Notes: generated from the sequence alone by a model not told the origin. Numbered from the stretch's first letter, positions 1 through 8,396 are shown. The stretch is 64,000 nt of DNA from Streptomyces sp. SID12488 (GCF_010548275.1 NZ_JAAGLT010000024.1:1-64000); one strand, 5' to 3'. Translations and numbers: made by a program.

Positions 1-2
1 CG

Positions 3-422
3 CGCACCGGCCTCGCCGGTCTGGGCGCCGGCTGGCAGGAGGCCTCGGCGGCGGCCCGCGCGGCCCTGGCGGAACCGCGTCTCGGGCCGGTCGCGGAGTG
101 GGGCGCGATCGGCCCGTACCGCCTGCTCACGGCGCTGCCCCCGGACACGGCCCAGGACCCCGCCGTACACACCCTGCTCGCCCCCGCCCACCAGGAACTG
201 GCCCGCACCGCCGAGGTCTACCTCGACCGGGCCGGCCAGGCGGGCCGCACCGCGGCCGAGCTGGGCATCCACCGCCAGACGCTGTACTACCGCCTGTCCC
301 GGGTGGAGCAGCTGACGGGCCTGGACCTGGACGACGGCGAGGACCGCCTGCTGCTGCACATGGCGCTGAAGGGTGCCCGGCTCCAGGGCGGCCCCCAGGC
401 TAGGCCTGAGCTGCGCCCATGA
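3..422 (+). CDS. PucR/CdaR-family transcriptional regulator, C-terminal part (5' truncated by window edge)
   Basis: The visible 139 codons end in the helix-turn-helix typical of PucR-type regulators (motif AAELGIHRQTLYYRL followed by RVEQLTGLDLDD), the domain that binds DNA at the C-terminus of this family. The N-terminal sensory part lies outside the window, so its ligand cannot be inferred. The reading frame is confirmed by GC-rich third positions. Its stop codon (TGA at 420-422) overlaps the 3' end of the convergent TetR gene by 23 bases, so the two transcripts must overlap. Family assignment is secure; target genes are unknown. Confidence 0.85.
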   Translation, partial: RTGLAGLGAGWQEASAAARAALAEPRLGPVAEWGAIGPYRLLTALPPDTAQDPAVHTLLAPAHQELARTAEVYLDRAGQAGRTAAELGIHRQTLYYRLSRVEQLTGLDLDDGEDRLLLHMALKGARLQGGPQARPELRP

Positions 423-981
423 CCCGGCGGAACCCCTCGGTGAGCTGTTCCGCGCTCGGTGCCGTCGTCGGGTCGAAGACGTACTGGCAGATGAGCCCGG
501 TCATCAGGACGTTGTAGAACTGGCCGACGGAGTCGACGTCGTCCTCCGACACGTCCTCCTCCTTGCCCCCGAGGAACAGCGGGATGATGCCGCGCCCCGC
601 CTCGCGCTGCGCCTGCGCCAAGTGATCCCGGACGGTGGGCAGTTGGTCACCCATGGCCACGATCTCCACGCTGAGGCGCCACAGCGAACCCGGCTGCCGC
701 ATGGTGGCGATGATGTTCGACCAGACCTCCTGGAACCGGTCGAGCGAGCCGGGTCCGGTGCCGCCGGCCGTCTCCACGGCGGGGGTGAAGTCGTCGGAGA
801 GCCCCTCCACCAGGGAGATGTACGCCTCCGCGAGGAGCTTGTCCTTCGAGCCGTAGTGGTAGCCGATCGACGCCAGGTTGGTCCCCGACTCCTTGACGAT
901 GTCGCGCGCGGTCGTGCGCACGAAGCCCTTCTCCAGCAGGCAGCGCTTGGCGCCTTCGAGCAGATCCTCACGGTGTCCCAT
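400..981 (-). CDS. TetR-family transcriptional repressor of the divergent MFS exporter
   Basis: This 193-aa protein has an N-terminal TetR DNA-binding domain (about residues 8-55: GAKRCLLEKGF ... TTARDIVKESGTNLASIGYHYGSK, the last part being the recognition helix) and a C-terminal all-helical ligand-binding domain with no strong family signature. It is divergently transcribed from the MFS exporter at 1078 across 96 bp holding two copies of a 16-bp repeat. By analogy with many TetR/MFS pairs I infer that it represses itself and the exporter and is released by the exporter's substrate. The start is an ATG preceded by GGTAGGGTGG. Confidence 0.85.
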   Translation of the reverse strand: MGHREDLLEGAKRCLLEKGFVRTTARDIVKESGTNLASIGYHYGSKDKLLAEAYISLVEGLSDDFTPAVETAGGTGPGSLDRFQEVWSNIIATMRQPGSLWRLSVEIVAMGDQLPTVRDHLAQAQREAGRGIIPLFLGGKEEDVSEDDVDSVGQFYNVLMTGLICQYVFDPTTAPSAEQLTEGFRRVMGAAQA

Positions 982-1005
982 GCGGCCACCCTACCCGCGA
1001 TCCAT

Positions 1006-1054
1006 ACGATCGTCCTAGACAAACGAATTACACGATCGTTCTAGACACTCGTTT
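1006..1054. promoter_or_regulatory. Putative TetR operator region, two direct repeats
   Basis: Two copies of ACGATCGTyCTAGACA begin at 1006 and 1032, 26 bp apart. Each contains the self-complementary core ACGATCGT. Flanking AAACGA (1021) and TCGTTT (1049) add an inverted component. The region lies between the tetR and MFS starts and overlaps the proposed MFS -35 box, which fits repression. The operator role is inferred. Confidence 0.6.
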
Positions 1055-1070
1055 AATACAGCCGTATATT
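1042..1070 (+). promoter_or_regulatory. Putative promoter of the MFS gene (leaderless)
   Basis: TAGACA at 1042-1047 and TATATT at 1065-1070 are separated by exactly 17 bp, an excellent match to a vegetative sigma-70-type promoter. Transcription should start 6-8 bases after the -10, at or next to the ATG at 1078. No Shine-Dalgarno sequence can fit in between, so a leaderless mRNA is predicted. Confidence 0.65.
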
Positions 1071-1077
1071 CCCTGGC

Positions 1078-2634
1078 ATGACGAACCCGACGAACCCGAC
1101 GAGCACGACCGCGTCCCCCGGCACCCGTGCCGGCCGCCGCGAATGGACCGCGCTGGGCGTGCTGATGCTGCCGCTGCTGCTGGTCTCGATGGACGTCTCC
1201 GTCCTCTACTTCGCCGTTCCCGCGATCAGCGCGGACCTGGAGCCGACCGGCACCCAGCAGCTGTGGATCTTCGACATCTACGCCTTCGTCCTGGCCGGAC
1301 TGCTGATGACGATGGGCTCGCTCGGCGACCGCATCGGCCGCCGTCGGCTCCTTCTCATCGGCGCCGCCGCCTTCGGCGCGGGCTCGCTGCTCGCCGCCTA
1401 CGCGAACAGCGCCGAGACCCTGATCGCGGCCCGCGCGGTCCTCGGCATCGGCGGCGCGACCCTGATGCCGTCCACGATGGCCCTGGTCCGCACGATGTTC
1501 CGCGACCCCGGCCAGCGCGCCAAGGCGATCGGCATGTGGTCCGGCGTGATGACCGGCGGCATCGCCCTCGGCTCGGTGATGAGCGGACTGCTGGTCGAGT
1601 ACTTCTGGTGGGGCTCGGTCTTCCTGGTCAACCTGCCCGCGATGGCACTGCTGCTGGTCCTCGGCCCGGTCCTGCTCCCCGAGTCGAAGAACCCTGACCC
1701 GGGCCGCTTCGACCTCCTCAGCGTCCCCCTGTCGATGGCCGCCGTCCTCCCCGTGATCTACGGCCTCAAGGAGATCGCGTCGGAGGGCTGGCACACGGAG
1801 TACGTGCTGTCCGTCACCGTCGGCCTGTTCTTCGCGTACCTCTTCGTCCAGCGCCAGCGCACGACGGCCTCGCCCCTCATCTCCCCCGCGCTGTTCCGGG
1901 GCCGCGGCTTCGGCCCGGCCGTCACCCTGAACCTGCTCTCGGCGTTCGCGATGATGGGCTCGGCGTACTTCACCACGCAGTACCTCCAGTCGGTGCTCGG
2001 CAAGAGCTCCATCGAGGCAGCGCTGTGGGGCCTGCTGCCGACGGTCCTGGTCGGTATCGCGGCCCCCGTCGCCGCCGCCCTCGTACAGCGGGGCGTGCAG
2101 CGCGCCCATGTCGTCGCCGGCGGCTTCGTGACAGCGGCGGGCGGATACGGGCTGCTGGCCCTGGTCGGCACGGACTCGCTGTGGCTGGTGCTGGCCGGGG
2201 CGGGTGTCCTCGCGGCCGGCATCGTCGTCGTGATGTCCCAGATGATGGACCTGGGCCTGAGCACCGCCCCCCTCGACAGGGCGGGCGCCGCCGCCTCCCT
2301 GCTGGAGACGGGCGCGGAGTTCGGCGGCGCGCTGGGCATGGCCGTGCTGGGCTCGATCGGTACGGCGGTCTACCGCCACGACATCCCGGCCTCGGCGCCC
2401 GCCCCGGCCCAGGAGACCCTCGGCGGCGCGCTGGCAGTGGCCCAGCGGCTCCCGGCGCGCACGGGAGACGCGCTGGTCACGACGGCCAGGGAGGCGTACG
2501 CCCACGGAATGCAGGCGGCTGCGATCGCAGGGGTGGTACTGCTGCTGGGGGCGGCGGTGCTGGCGGTGCGGTCGCTCCGCGGGGTGACCGTGCGGGAGAC
2601 GGCTGTGGAGGCGGCGGAGGACTGCTGCGTCTAG
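1078..2634 (+). CDS. MFS drug exporter, DHA2 (EmrB/QacA) type, 14 transmembrane segments
   Basis: This 518-aa protein has about fourteen hydrophobic segments, the arrangement of the DHA2 proton-antiport branch of the major facilitator superfamily. The loop motif A is visible (GSLGDRIGRRRLL, about residue 80), as are the start motif (VSMDVSVLYFAVPAISADL) and the motif C-like ARAVLGIGGATLMP. It is expected to sit in the cytoplasmic membrane and export a toxic compound. The SmvA/QacA-like start is characteristic, but the substrate cannot be read from sequence. It is divergent from a TetR gene and probably under its control. The ATG at 1078 lies directly after the promoter, with no ribosome binding site. 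Confidence 0.9.
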   Translation: MTNPTNPTSTTASPGTRAGRREWTALGVLMLPLLLVSMDVSVLYFAVPAISADLEPTGTQQLWIFDIYAFVLAGLLMTMGSLGDRIGRRRLLLIGAAAFGAGSLLAAYANSAETLIAARAVLGIGGATLMPSTMALVRTMFRDPGQRAKAIGMWSGVMTGGIALGSVMSGLLVEYFWWGSVFLVNLPAMALLLVLGPVLLPESKNPDPGRFDLLSVPLSMAAVLPVIYGLKEIASEGWHTEYVLSVTVGLFFAYLFVQRQRTTASPLISPALFRGRGFGPAVTLNLLSAFAMMGSAYFTTQYLQSVLGKSSIEAALWGLLPTVLVGIAAPVAAALVQRGVQRAHVVAGGFVTAAGGYGLLALVGTDSLWLVLAGAGVLAAGIVVVMSQMMDLGLSTAPLDRAGAAASLLETGAEFGGALGMAVLGSIGTAVYRHDIPASAPAPAQETLGGALAVAQRLPARTGDALVTTAREAYAHGMQAAAIAGVVLLLGAAVLAVRSLRGVTVRETAVEAAEDCCV

Positions 2635-2646
2635 GGCGACGGAAAA

Positions 2647-2681
2647 CGCCGGGTGGACTGGGATAACCAGTCCACCCGGCG
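2647..2681. terminator. Strong intrinsic terminator-like hairpin after the MFS gene
   Basis: A perfect 15-bp stem (CGCCGGGTGGACTGG paired with its complement) has a GATAA loop, and it begins 12 bases after the MFS stop codon. It is preceded by AAAA but lacks a clean U-tract. Such U-less hairpins are the usual terminators in Streptomyces. Confidence 0.8.
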
Positions 2682-2733
2682 TTCGCGTTCGAACCTGGCC
2701 GACGACCACTCTTCAGCGCCGCCCGGGCAATCT

Positions 2734-2803
2734 CAGCCCGTCCGGCGATTGAGGACGAGGCCCCTTCAGGGCCGAAGCGGGGGCCTGGGGGCGGCAGCCC
2801 CCA
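2734..2803. repeat. Intergenic dispersed repeat (half copy)
   Basis: This stretch, containing GGCGATTGAGGACGAGGCC and a CTGGGGGcggcagCCCCCAG hairpin, is repeated with a few changes at 34134-34205 inside a larger inverted-repeat element. It lies between the MFS terminator and the 3' end of serA. I recall very similar sequences between genes of many Streptomyces genomes. Only the right half of the 34-kb element is present here. Confidence 0.75.
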
Positions 2804-2817
2804 GACAGACGCTCACC

Positions 2818-4407
2818 TCAGACCAGGTTCACCGAGCGAGCAGACGTCGCCCCGATCTCCTCGGCGACTTCCGCAAGCACGCCGGGGGCAACCGTGTCGT
2901 CGACGGTCAGCACGGCCAGCGCCTCGCCACCCGCCACCGACCGGGAAACCTGCATCCCGGCGATGTTGATCCCCGCCTCGCCGAAGATCCGGCCGACCGT
3001 GCCGACGACGCCCGGCCGGTCCGCGTAGCGGTACACGACCATGTGGTCGGCGAGCGCGAGGTCGACGTCGTAGTCGCCGACCGCGACGATCTTCTGGTGG
3101 TTCTTGGGGCCGGCCAGGGTGCCGGAGACCGACACCTCCTCGCCGCTGCTGAGCGTGCCGCGCACGGTCACGACGTTACGGTGGTCCGCCGACTCCGAGC
3201 TGGTCGTCAGCCGCACCTCGACGCCACGCTCCTGGGCGAACAGCGGGGCGTTGACGTACGACACGGTCTCGTCGACGACGTCCTCGAACACGCCCTTGAG
3301 CGCGGAGAGTTCGAGGACCTTCACGTCGTGCTGGGTGATCTCGCCGTACACCTCGACATCGAGGCGGACCGCGACCTCGCCCGCGAGCGCGGTGAAGATG
3401 CGGCCGAGCTTCTCGGCGAGCGGCAGACCCGGCTTGACGTCCTCGGCGATGACTCCGCCCTGGACGTTCACCGCGTCCGGGACCAGCTCACCGGCGAGCG
3501 CGAGGCGCACCGAGCGGGCGACGGCGATACCGGCCTTCTCCTGCGCCTCGTCCGTGGACGCGCCGAGGTGCGGGGTGCAGACGACCTGGTCCAGCTCGAA
3601 CAGCGGGGAGTCCGTGCAGGGCTCCTTCGCGTACACGTCGAGACCGGCGCCGGCGACGCGGCCCTCCTTGAGCGCCGAGTACAGCGCCTCCTCGTCGACG
3701 ATCCCGCCACGCGCGGCGTTCACGATGCGCACGCTCGGCTTGACCTTGTGCAGCGCCTCGTCACCGATGAGACCGAGGGTCTCGGGGGTCTTCGGCAGGT
3801 GCACGGTGATGAAGTCGGAGACTTCGAGGAGTTCGTCCAGCGAAAGGATCTTGACGCCCATCTGGGCGGCCCGCGCGGGCTGGATGTAGGGGTCGTAGGC
3901 GACGACCTTCATGCCGAACGCGGACATGCGCTGCGCGACCAGCGCACCGATGCGGCCGAGGCCGACGACGCCGAGGGTCTTCTCCGCGAGCTCGACGCCC
4001 GTGTACTTGCTGCGCTTCCACTCGCCGTTCTTGAGCGCGGTGTTGGCCTGCGGGATGTGGCGTGCGGTCGCCAGCAGCAGACCGCAGGCCAGCTCGGCGG
4101 CGGTGACGATGTTCGAGGTGGGGGCGTTGACGACCATCACGCCGGCCTTGGTGGCGGCGGAGACGTCCACGTTGTCCAGGCCGACGCCGGCTCGTGCGAC
4201 GACCTTCAGCTTGCGGGCGGCGGCGACCGCCTCGGCGTCGACCTTGGTGGCCGAGCGGATCAGGATCGCGTCGACGTCGGCGATGGCGGGGAGCAGTTCG
4301 GCTCGGTCCCCTCCGTTGCAGTGCCGGATCTCGAAATCCGGGCCGAGCGCGTCGACAGTCGCGGGCGACAGCTCTTCAGCGATGAGTACGACAGGTTTCG
4401 AGCTCAC
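2818..4407 (-). CDS. serA: D-3-phosphoglycerate dehydrogenase
   Basis: SerA oxidises 3-phosphoglycerate to 3-phosphohydroxypyruvate with NAD+, the first step of serine synthesis. The 529-aa length matches the long actinobacterial form: a catalytic/nucleotide-binding core, an intervening allosteric-substrate-binding domain and a C-terminal ACT domain (about 456-529, beginning MVVYRYADRPGVVG) for serine feedback inhibition. The NAD motif GLGRIG is at 149-154, and the catalytic residues are R233 (AARGG), E262 and H280 (PHLGAST). The start is a GTG with GAGGA a few bases upstream. It lies just beyond the ilv operon on the same strand but is separated from ilvC by a hairpin terminator, so it is probably its own unit. 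Confidence 0.97.
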   Translation of the reverse strand: MSSKPVVLIAEELSPATVDALGPDFEIRHCNGGDRAELLPAIADVDAILIRSATKVDAEAVAAARKLKVVARAGVGLDNVDVSAATKAGVMVVNAPTSNIVTAAELACGLLLATARHIPQANTALKNGEWKRSKYTGVELAEKTLGVVGLGRIGALVAQRMSAFGMKVVAYDPYIQPARAAQMGVKILSLDELLEVSDFITVHLPKTPETLGLIGDEALHKVKPSVRIVNAARGGIVDEEALYSALKEGRVAGAGLDVYAKEPCTDSPLFELDQVVCTPHLGASTDEAQEKAGIAVARSVRLALAGELVPDAVNVQGGVIAEDVKPGLPLAEKLGRIFTALAGEVAVRLDVEVYGEITQHDVKVLELSALKGVFEDVVDETVSYVNAPLFAQERGVEVRLTTSSESADHRNVVTVRGTLSSGEEVSVSGTLAGPKNHQKIVAVGDYDVDLALADHMVVYRYADRPGVVGTVGRIFGEAGINIAGMQVSRSVAGGEALAVLTVDDTVAPGVLAEVAEEIGATSARSVNLV

Positions 4408-4617
4408 GTGAGGTCCTCACTCAGTCCTATGCGGACGGCCGTCCCGACGGCCGCAGGCGGTGGAGGTGCTACCGCGTGGAAGACGCACGACGCTGTGGGC
4501 CTGACGCGTTGGTAGTACGGCAGTCTAGTGGCGCGGCGAAGGGCGGCTCCCGCCCCTGCGGAAGGATCACTCGTCCGTGACGGGTCAGCCCGGACAAGGC
4601 CTTACCGGGGGTTCGGC

Positions 4618-4649
4618 GATGGGGCCGCAGCATGCGCCGCGGCCCCATC
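4618..4649 (-). terminator. Terminator hairpin after ilvC
   Basis: An 11-bp perfect stem (GATGGGGCCGC and its complement) with a 10-base loop starts 9 bases beyond the ilvC stop codon. It closes the ilvBNC transcript before serA. Confidence 0.75.
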
Positions 4650-4658
4650 CCTCAAGAC

Positions 4659-5657
4659 CTACGCCTCGTCGTCGACCCAGGACATGAGCTTGCGCAGCTC
4701 CTTGCCCGTGGTCTCCAGGAGGCTCTTCTCGTCCTGGGACTTGTACTCGTTGTACTTCTTCAGACCGCCGTGGTACTCGGCCATCCACTCACGCGCGAAC
4801 GTGCCGTCCTGGATCTCGGCGAGGATCTTCTTCATCTCGGCCTTGGTGGCGTCGGTGATGATCCGCGGGCCGGTGACGTAGTCGCCCCACTCGGCGGTCT
4901 CGGAGACCGACCAGCGCATCTTCTCCAGGCCGCCCTCGTACATGAGGTCGACGATCAGCTTCAGCTCGTGCAGGCACTCGAAGTACGCGATCTCGGGCTG
5001 GTAGCCGGCCTCGGTCAGCGTCTCGAAACCGGCCTTCACCAGCGCGGCCGTACCACCGCAGAGAACGGCCTGCTCACCGAACAGGTCGGTCTCGGTCTCC
5101 TCGGTGAACGTCGTCTTGATGACGCCGGCGCGGGTGCCGCCGATGCCCTTGGCGTACGACAGGGCCAGCGCGAAGGCGTTGCCGGTCGCGTCCTGCTCGA
5201 CGGCCGCGATACACGGAACGCCGCGGCCCTCCTCGTACTGGCGGCGCACGAGGTGACCCGGGCCCTTGGGGGCGACCATGCAGACGTCGATGCCGGCCGG
5301 GGGCTTGATGAAGTCGAAGCGGATGTTCAGGCCGTGGCCGAAGAACAGCGCGTCGCCCTGGTTGAGGTTGTCCTTGATGGACTCCTCGTAGACCTGGGCC
5401 TGGATCGGGTCCGGGACGAGAATCATGATGACGTCGGCCTCGGCGGCGGCCTCGGCGGGGGTCACCACGCGCAGGCCCTGCTCCTCGGCCTTCGCCTTCG
5501 ACTTGGAGCCCTCGTGCAGACCGACGCGGACGTCGACACCCGAGTCGCGGAGCGACAGCGCGTGGGCGTGGCCCTGGCTGCCGTAACCGATGACCGCGAC
5601 CTTGCGGCCCTGGATGATGGACAGGTCGGCGTCGGCGTCGTAGAACAGCTCGGCCAC
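4659..5657 (-). CDS. ilvC: Ketol-acid reductoisomerase (NADP+)
   Basis: IlvC rearranges and reduces acetolactate or acetohydroxybutyrate to the dihydroxy acids of valine/leucine and isoleucine synthesis. At 332 aa it is the short class I enzyme. The N-terminal Rossmann motif GYGSQGHAHA is near residue 25, and the C-terminal helical domain with metal-binding acidic residues (ETETDLFGEQAVLCGG) follows. The start is GTG (GTGGCCGAGCTG) with AAGGAGAG 8 bases upstream. It is the third gene of ilvB-ilvN-ilvC, 131 bp after ilvN, and that gap contains a hairpin that may lower or uncouple ilvC expression. Confidence 0.97.
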   Translation of the reverse strand: MAELFYDADADLSIIQGRKVAVIGYGSQGHAHALSLRDSGVDVRVGLHEGSKSKAKAEEQGLRVVTPAEAAAEADVIMILVPDPIQAQVYEESIKDNLNQGDALFFGHGLNIRFDFIKPPAGIDVCMVAPKGPGHLVRRQYEEGRGVPCIAAVEQDATGNAFALALSYAKGIGGTRAGVIKTTFTEETETDLFGEQAVLCGGTAALVKAGFETLTEAGYQPEIAYFECLHELKLIVDLMYEGGLEKMRWSVSETAEWGDYVTGPRIITDATKAEMKKILAEIQDGTFAREWMAEYHGGLKKYNEYKSQDEKSLLETTGKELRKLMSWVDDEA

Positions 5658-5738
5658 TTTGGGTTCTCTCCTTGGGTGCAGGTGTTGCGTCCCACCGTAT
5701 GACGGCGGGCGGAAGTGAGGTTCGGGGGTCTCGGTATA

Positions 5739-5766
5739 CGGGCGGCCGGTATCACCCGACCGCCCG
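5739..5766. terminator. Hairpin between ilvN and ilvC
   Basis: CGGGCGGCCGGT and CCGACCGCCCG can form an 11-bp stem with one mismatch around ATCAC, within the 131-bp ilvN-ilvC gap. There is no U-tract. It could be a partial terminator or an mRNA-processing site. Confidence 0.45.
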
Positions 5767-5788
5767 AATCCGCCGACCTTGACGCTGG

Positions 5789-6316
5789 TTATGCCGACCG
5801 GTCGAGGGCACGCAGCGACCGGTCCGTGATCGAGCGCGCGCCGCGGCCGATCGCGATGGTGCCGGACTGCACCAGTTCCTTGATGCCGTACGGCTCCAGC
5901 ATCTTGAGCATCGCGGACAGCTTGTCGGTGCTGCCGGTGGCCTCGATGGTGACGGCCTCCGGCGAGACGTCGACCGTCTTCGCACGGAAGAGCTGGACGA
6001 TCTCGACGATCTGGGAGCGCGTCTCGTTGTCCGCGCGCACCTTCACCAGAACGAGTTCACGCTGAACCGCCGAGCCGGATTCCAGTTCGACGATCTTCAG
6101 CACGTTGACGAGCTTGTTGAGCTGCTTGGTGACCTGTTCGAGAGGAAGCGCCTCGATCACGTTGACCACGATGGTGATGCGGGAGATCTCGGGGTGCTCG
6201 GTGACGCCGACGGCGAGCGAGTCGATGTTGAATCCGCGCCGGGAGAACAGAGCCGTGATCCGGGCGAGGACACCTGGCTTGTTCTCGACGAGGACGGAGA
6301 GGGTGTGCTTGGACAT
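5789..6316 (-). CDS. ilvN: Acetolactate synthase regulatory (small) subunit
   Basis: This is the 175-aa partner of IlvB that raises its activity and confers valine feedback inhibition. The N-terminal ACT domain is clear (about residues 4-78, LSVLVENKPGVLARITALFSRRGFNIDSL as separate blocks LSVLVENKPGVL and RRGFNIDSLAVG), followed by the C-terminal domain (RELVLVKVRAD ... FRAKTVDVSPEAV). Length and layout match the family. It lies 21 bp downstream of ilvB on the same strand, so it is co-transcribed. Confidence 0.96.
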   Translation of the reverse strand: MSKHTLSVLVENKPGVLARITALFSRRGFNIDSLAVGVTEHPEISRITIVVNVIEALPLEQVTKQLNKLVNVLKIVELESGSAVQRELVLVKVRADNETRSQIVEIVQLFRAKTVDVSPEAVTIEATGSTDKLSAMLKMLEPYGIKELVQSGTIAIGRGARSITDRSLRALDRSA

Positions 6317-6337
6317 GTCTCTTTACGTCTCTCTCGC

Positions 6338-8185
6338 TCAGTCGTCTTCGTTGTCGCCGAAGTCGGGGCGGACGTCCCGGGCGGCCATGATCTCGTCGTT
6401 GGAGGTGCCTGCGGCGACCATCGGCCACACCATGGCGTCCTCGTGGACGATGAAGTCGATCACGACGGGGCGGTCGTTGACCGAGTTCGCCTCCTCGATG
6501 ACCTTGTCGAGGTCGTCGGGGGACTCGCAGCGGATCGCGTAGCAGCCCATCGCCTCGGACAGCTTCACGAAGTCGGGCACCCGCGTGCCCCTGGCCGCCG
6601 GATTGACGTCGTCGGGCCCGGAGTGCAGCACGGTGTTGGAGTAGCGCTGGTTGTAGAACAGGGTCTGCCACTGGCGGACCATCCCGAGGGCGCCGTTGTT
6701 GATGATGGCGACCTTGATCGGGATGTTGTTGAGCGCGCAGGTGGTGAGTTCCTGGTTGGTCATCTGGAAGCAGCCGTCGCCGTCGATCGCCCAGACCGTA
6801 CGGTCCGGCTGCCCGGCCTTGGCGCCCATCGCGGCCGGGACCGCGTACCCCATCGTTCCGGCGCCGCCGGAGTTCAGCCAGGTCGAGGGCTTCTCGTACT
6901 TGATGTAGTGCGCGGCCCACATCTGGTGCTGGCCGACGCCCGCCGTGAAGATCGTGCCCTCGGGGGCGAGCTGTCCGATGCGCTCGATGACCTGCTGCGG
7001 GGAGAGCGAGCCGTTGTCGGGCTGCTCGTAACCCAGCGGGTAGGTCTCGCGCCAGCGGTTGAGGTCCTTCCACCAAGCGGTGTAGTCGCCGGCGTGACCC
7101 TCGCTGTGCTCCTTCTGCACCGCCTGCACCAGGTCGGCGATGACCTCGCGGGCGTCCCCGACGATCGGGACGTCGGCGGCGCGGTTCTTGCCGATCTCCG
7201 CCGGGTCGATGTCGGCGTGGACGATCTTGGCGTGCGGGGCGAAGCTGGACAGCTTGCCGGTGACACGGTCGTCGAAGCGGGCTCCGAGGGCGACGATCAG
7301 GTCGGCCTTCTGCAGCGCGGTGACGGCGGTGACCGCACCGTGCATGCCCGGCATTCCCACGTGCAGCGGGTGGCTGTCGGGGAATGCGCCGAGCGCCATC
7401 AGGGTGGTGGTGACGGGCGCTCCGGTGAGTTCTGCGAGGACCTTCAGCTCGGCGGTGGCACCGGCCTTGAGGACGCCGCCGCCGACGTAGAGGACCGGCC
7501 GCCTGGCGGCGGTGATCAGCTTCGCGGCCTCACGGATCTGCTTGGCGTGCGGCTTGGTCACCGGGCGGTAGCCGGGCAGGTCGGTGACCGGCGGCCACTG
7601 GAAGACGGTCTGGGCCTGGAGGATGTCCTTGGGGATGTCGACCAGGACCGGGCCGGGGCGGCCGGTGGAGGCGATGTGGAACGCCTCCGCGATCGCCCGG
7701 GGGATGTCCTCCGCCTTGGTGACCAGGAAGCTGTGCTTGGTGATCGGCATGGTGATGCCGACGATGTCCGCCTCCTGGAAGGCGTCCGTACCGATCGCCT
7801 TGGACACGACCTGTCCGGTGATCGCCACGAGCGGCACCGAGTCCATGTGCGCGTCGGCGATCGGGGTCACCAGGTTGGTGGCACCGGGTCCGCTGGTCGC
7901 CATACAGACGCCGACCTTGCCGGTGGCCTGCGCGTAACCGGTGGCCGCGTGGCCGGCGCCCTGTTCGTGGCGGACCAGCACGTGGCGCACCCGCGTGGAG
8001 TCCATCATCGGGTCGTACGCCGGCAGGATGGTGCCCCCGGGAATGCCGAATACCGTCTCGGCCCCGACCTCCTCAAGCGAGCGGATGAGGGACTTCGCAC
8101 CCGTGACGTGCTCGGGGGCGGACTGCTGTCCTCCGGAACGGGGCCGCGGCTGCGGATGATGGGCCCCGGTGGCCTGCTCGGTCAT
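6338..8185 (-). CDS. ilvB: Acetolactate synthase catalytic (large) subunit
   Basis: IlvB is the thiamine-diphosphate enzyme that condenses pyruvate with pyruvate or 2-oxobutyrate, the first common step of branched-chain amino acid synthesis. Visible signatures are the N-terminal glutamate region (VFGIPGGTILPAYD), RHEQGAGHAATGYA, the FAD-domain motif and the C-terminal ThDP motif GDGCFQMTNQEL. I chose the ATG at 8185 (MTEQATGAHH, 615 aa). An ATG two codons upstream (8191) is equally possible, and GAGAAGAG lies just before it. A longer open frame to 8500 runs through the attenuator and is not coding. Expression is controlled by the leader peptide and terminator at 8265-8396. Confidence 0.97.
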   Translation of the reverse strand: MTEQATGAHHPQPRPRSGGQQSAPEHVTGAKSLIRSLEEVGAETVFGIPGGTILPAYDPMMDSTRVRHVLVRHEQGAGHAATGYAQATGKVGVCMATSGPGATNLVTPIADAHMDSVPLVAITGQVVSKAIGTDAFQEADIVGITMPITKHSFLVTKAEDIPRAIAEAFHIASTGRPGPVLVDIPKDILQAQTVFQWPPVTDLPGYRPVTKPHAKQIREAAKLITAARRPVLYVGGGVLKAGATAELKVLAELTGAPVTTTLMALGAFPDSHPLHVGMPGMHGAVTAVTALQKADLIVALGARFDDRVTGKLSSFAPHAKIVHADIDPAEIGKNRAADVPIVGDAREVIADLVQAVQKEHSEGHAGDYTAWWKDLNRWRETYPLGYEQPDNGSLSPQQVIERIGQLAPEGTIFTAGVGQHQMWAAHYIKYEKPSTWLNSGGAGTMGYAVPAAMGAKAGQPDRTVWAIDGDGCFQMTNQELTTCALNNIPIKVAIINNGALGMVRQWQTLFYNQRYSNTVLHSGPDDVNPAARGTRVPDFVKLSEAMGCYAIRCESPDDLDKVIEEANSVNDRPVVIDFIVHEDAMVWPMVAAGTSNDEIMAARDVRPDFGDNEDD

Positions 8186-8264
8186 CGGCATTCTCTTCTC
8201 GATGCTGAGGGTTTTTGCGAGTTTTGTACGGTGTGCGTTGCGGTCCGACCTGCGCCGGTGCAAC

Positions 8265-8298
8265 AAAAAACCCCTCGTGCCGTGAGGCAAGCGAGGGG
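8265..8298 (-). terminator. Rho-independent attenuator of the ilvBNC operon
   Basis: On the minus strand CCCCTCG/CGAGGGG (8271-8277 and 8292-8298), extended by GCC/GGC with a bulge, is followed by a run of six T (8265-8270). This is one of the few canonical U-tract terminators in the window. It lies between the leader peptide and ilvB, so it must be read through for the operon to be expressed. Confidence 0.9.
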
Positions 8299-8354
8299 AG
8301 CGCGCCGGGTGCGGTCGCTGGAAGTTCCGGGTCCGTCCGAAACCATCACCAGCG

Positions 8355-8396
8355 TCAGCCGACGCGCTTTCCAAGTACGAGAATTCGGGTGCGCAT
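8355..8396 (-). CDS. ilvB leader peptide (attenuation)
   Basis: A 13-codon frame reading MRTRILVLGKRVG precedes the attenuator. It contains consecutive Ile-Leu-Val-Leu codons, i.e. the amino acids made by the operon, and the start has GGGGGGAGGG 8 bases upstream. Ribosome stalling at these codons when branched-chain aminoacyl-tRNAs are scarce would favour an antiterminator. This exact type of leader has been described for actinobacterial ilvB operons. It is too short for standard gene callers. Sequence and position are seen directly; the attenuation mechanism is established for the family. Confidence 0.9.
   Translation of the reverse strand: MRTRILVLGKRVG

Noticed and set aside
2653..4515. 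Long plus-strand open frame of 620 codons opposite serA
   Set aside because: It is the antisense shadow of a GC-rich gene: low-complexity Arg/Gly/Asp composition, no family resemblance, and serA is certain on the other strand.
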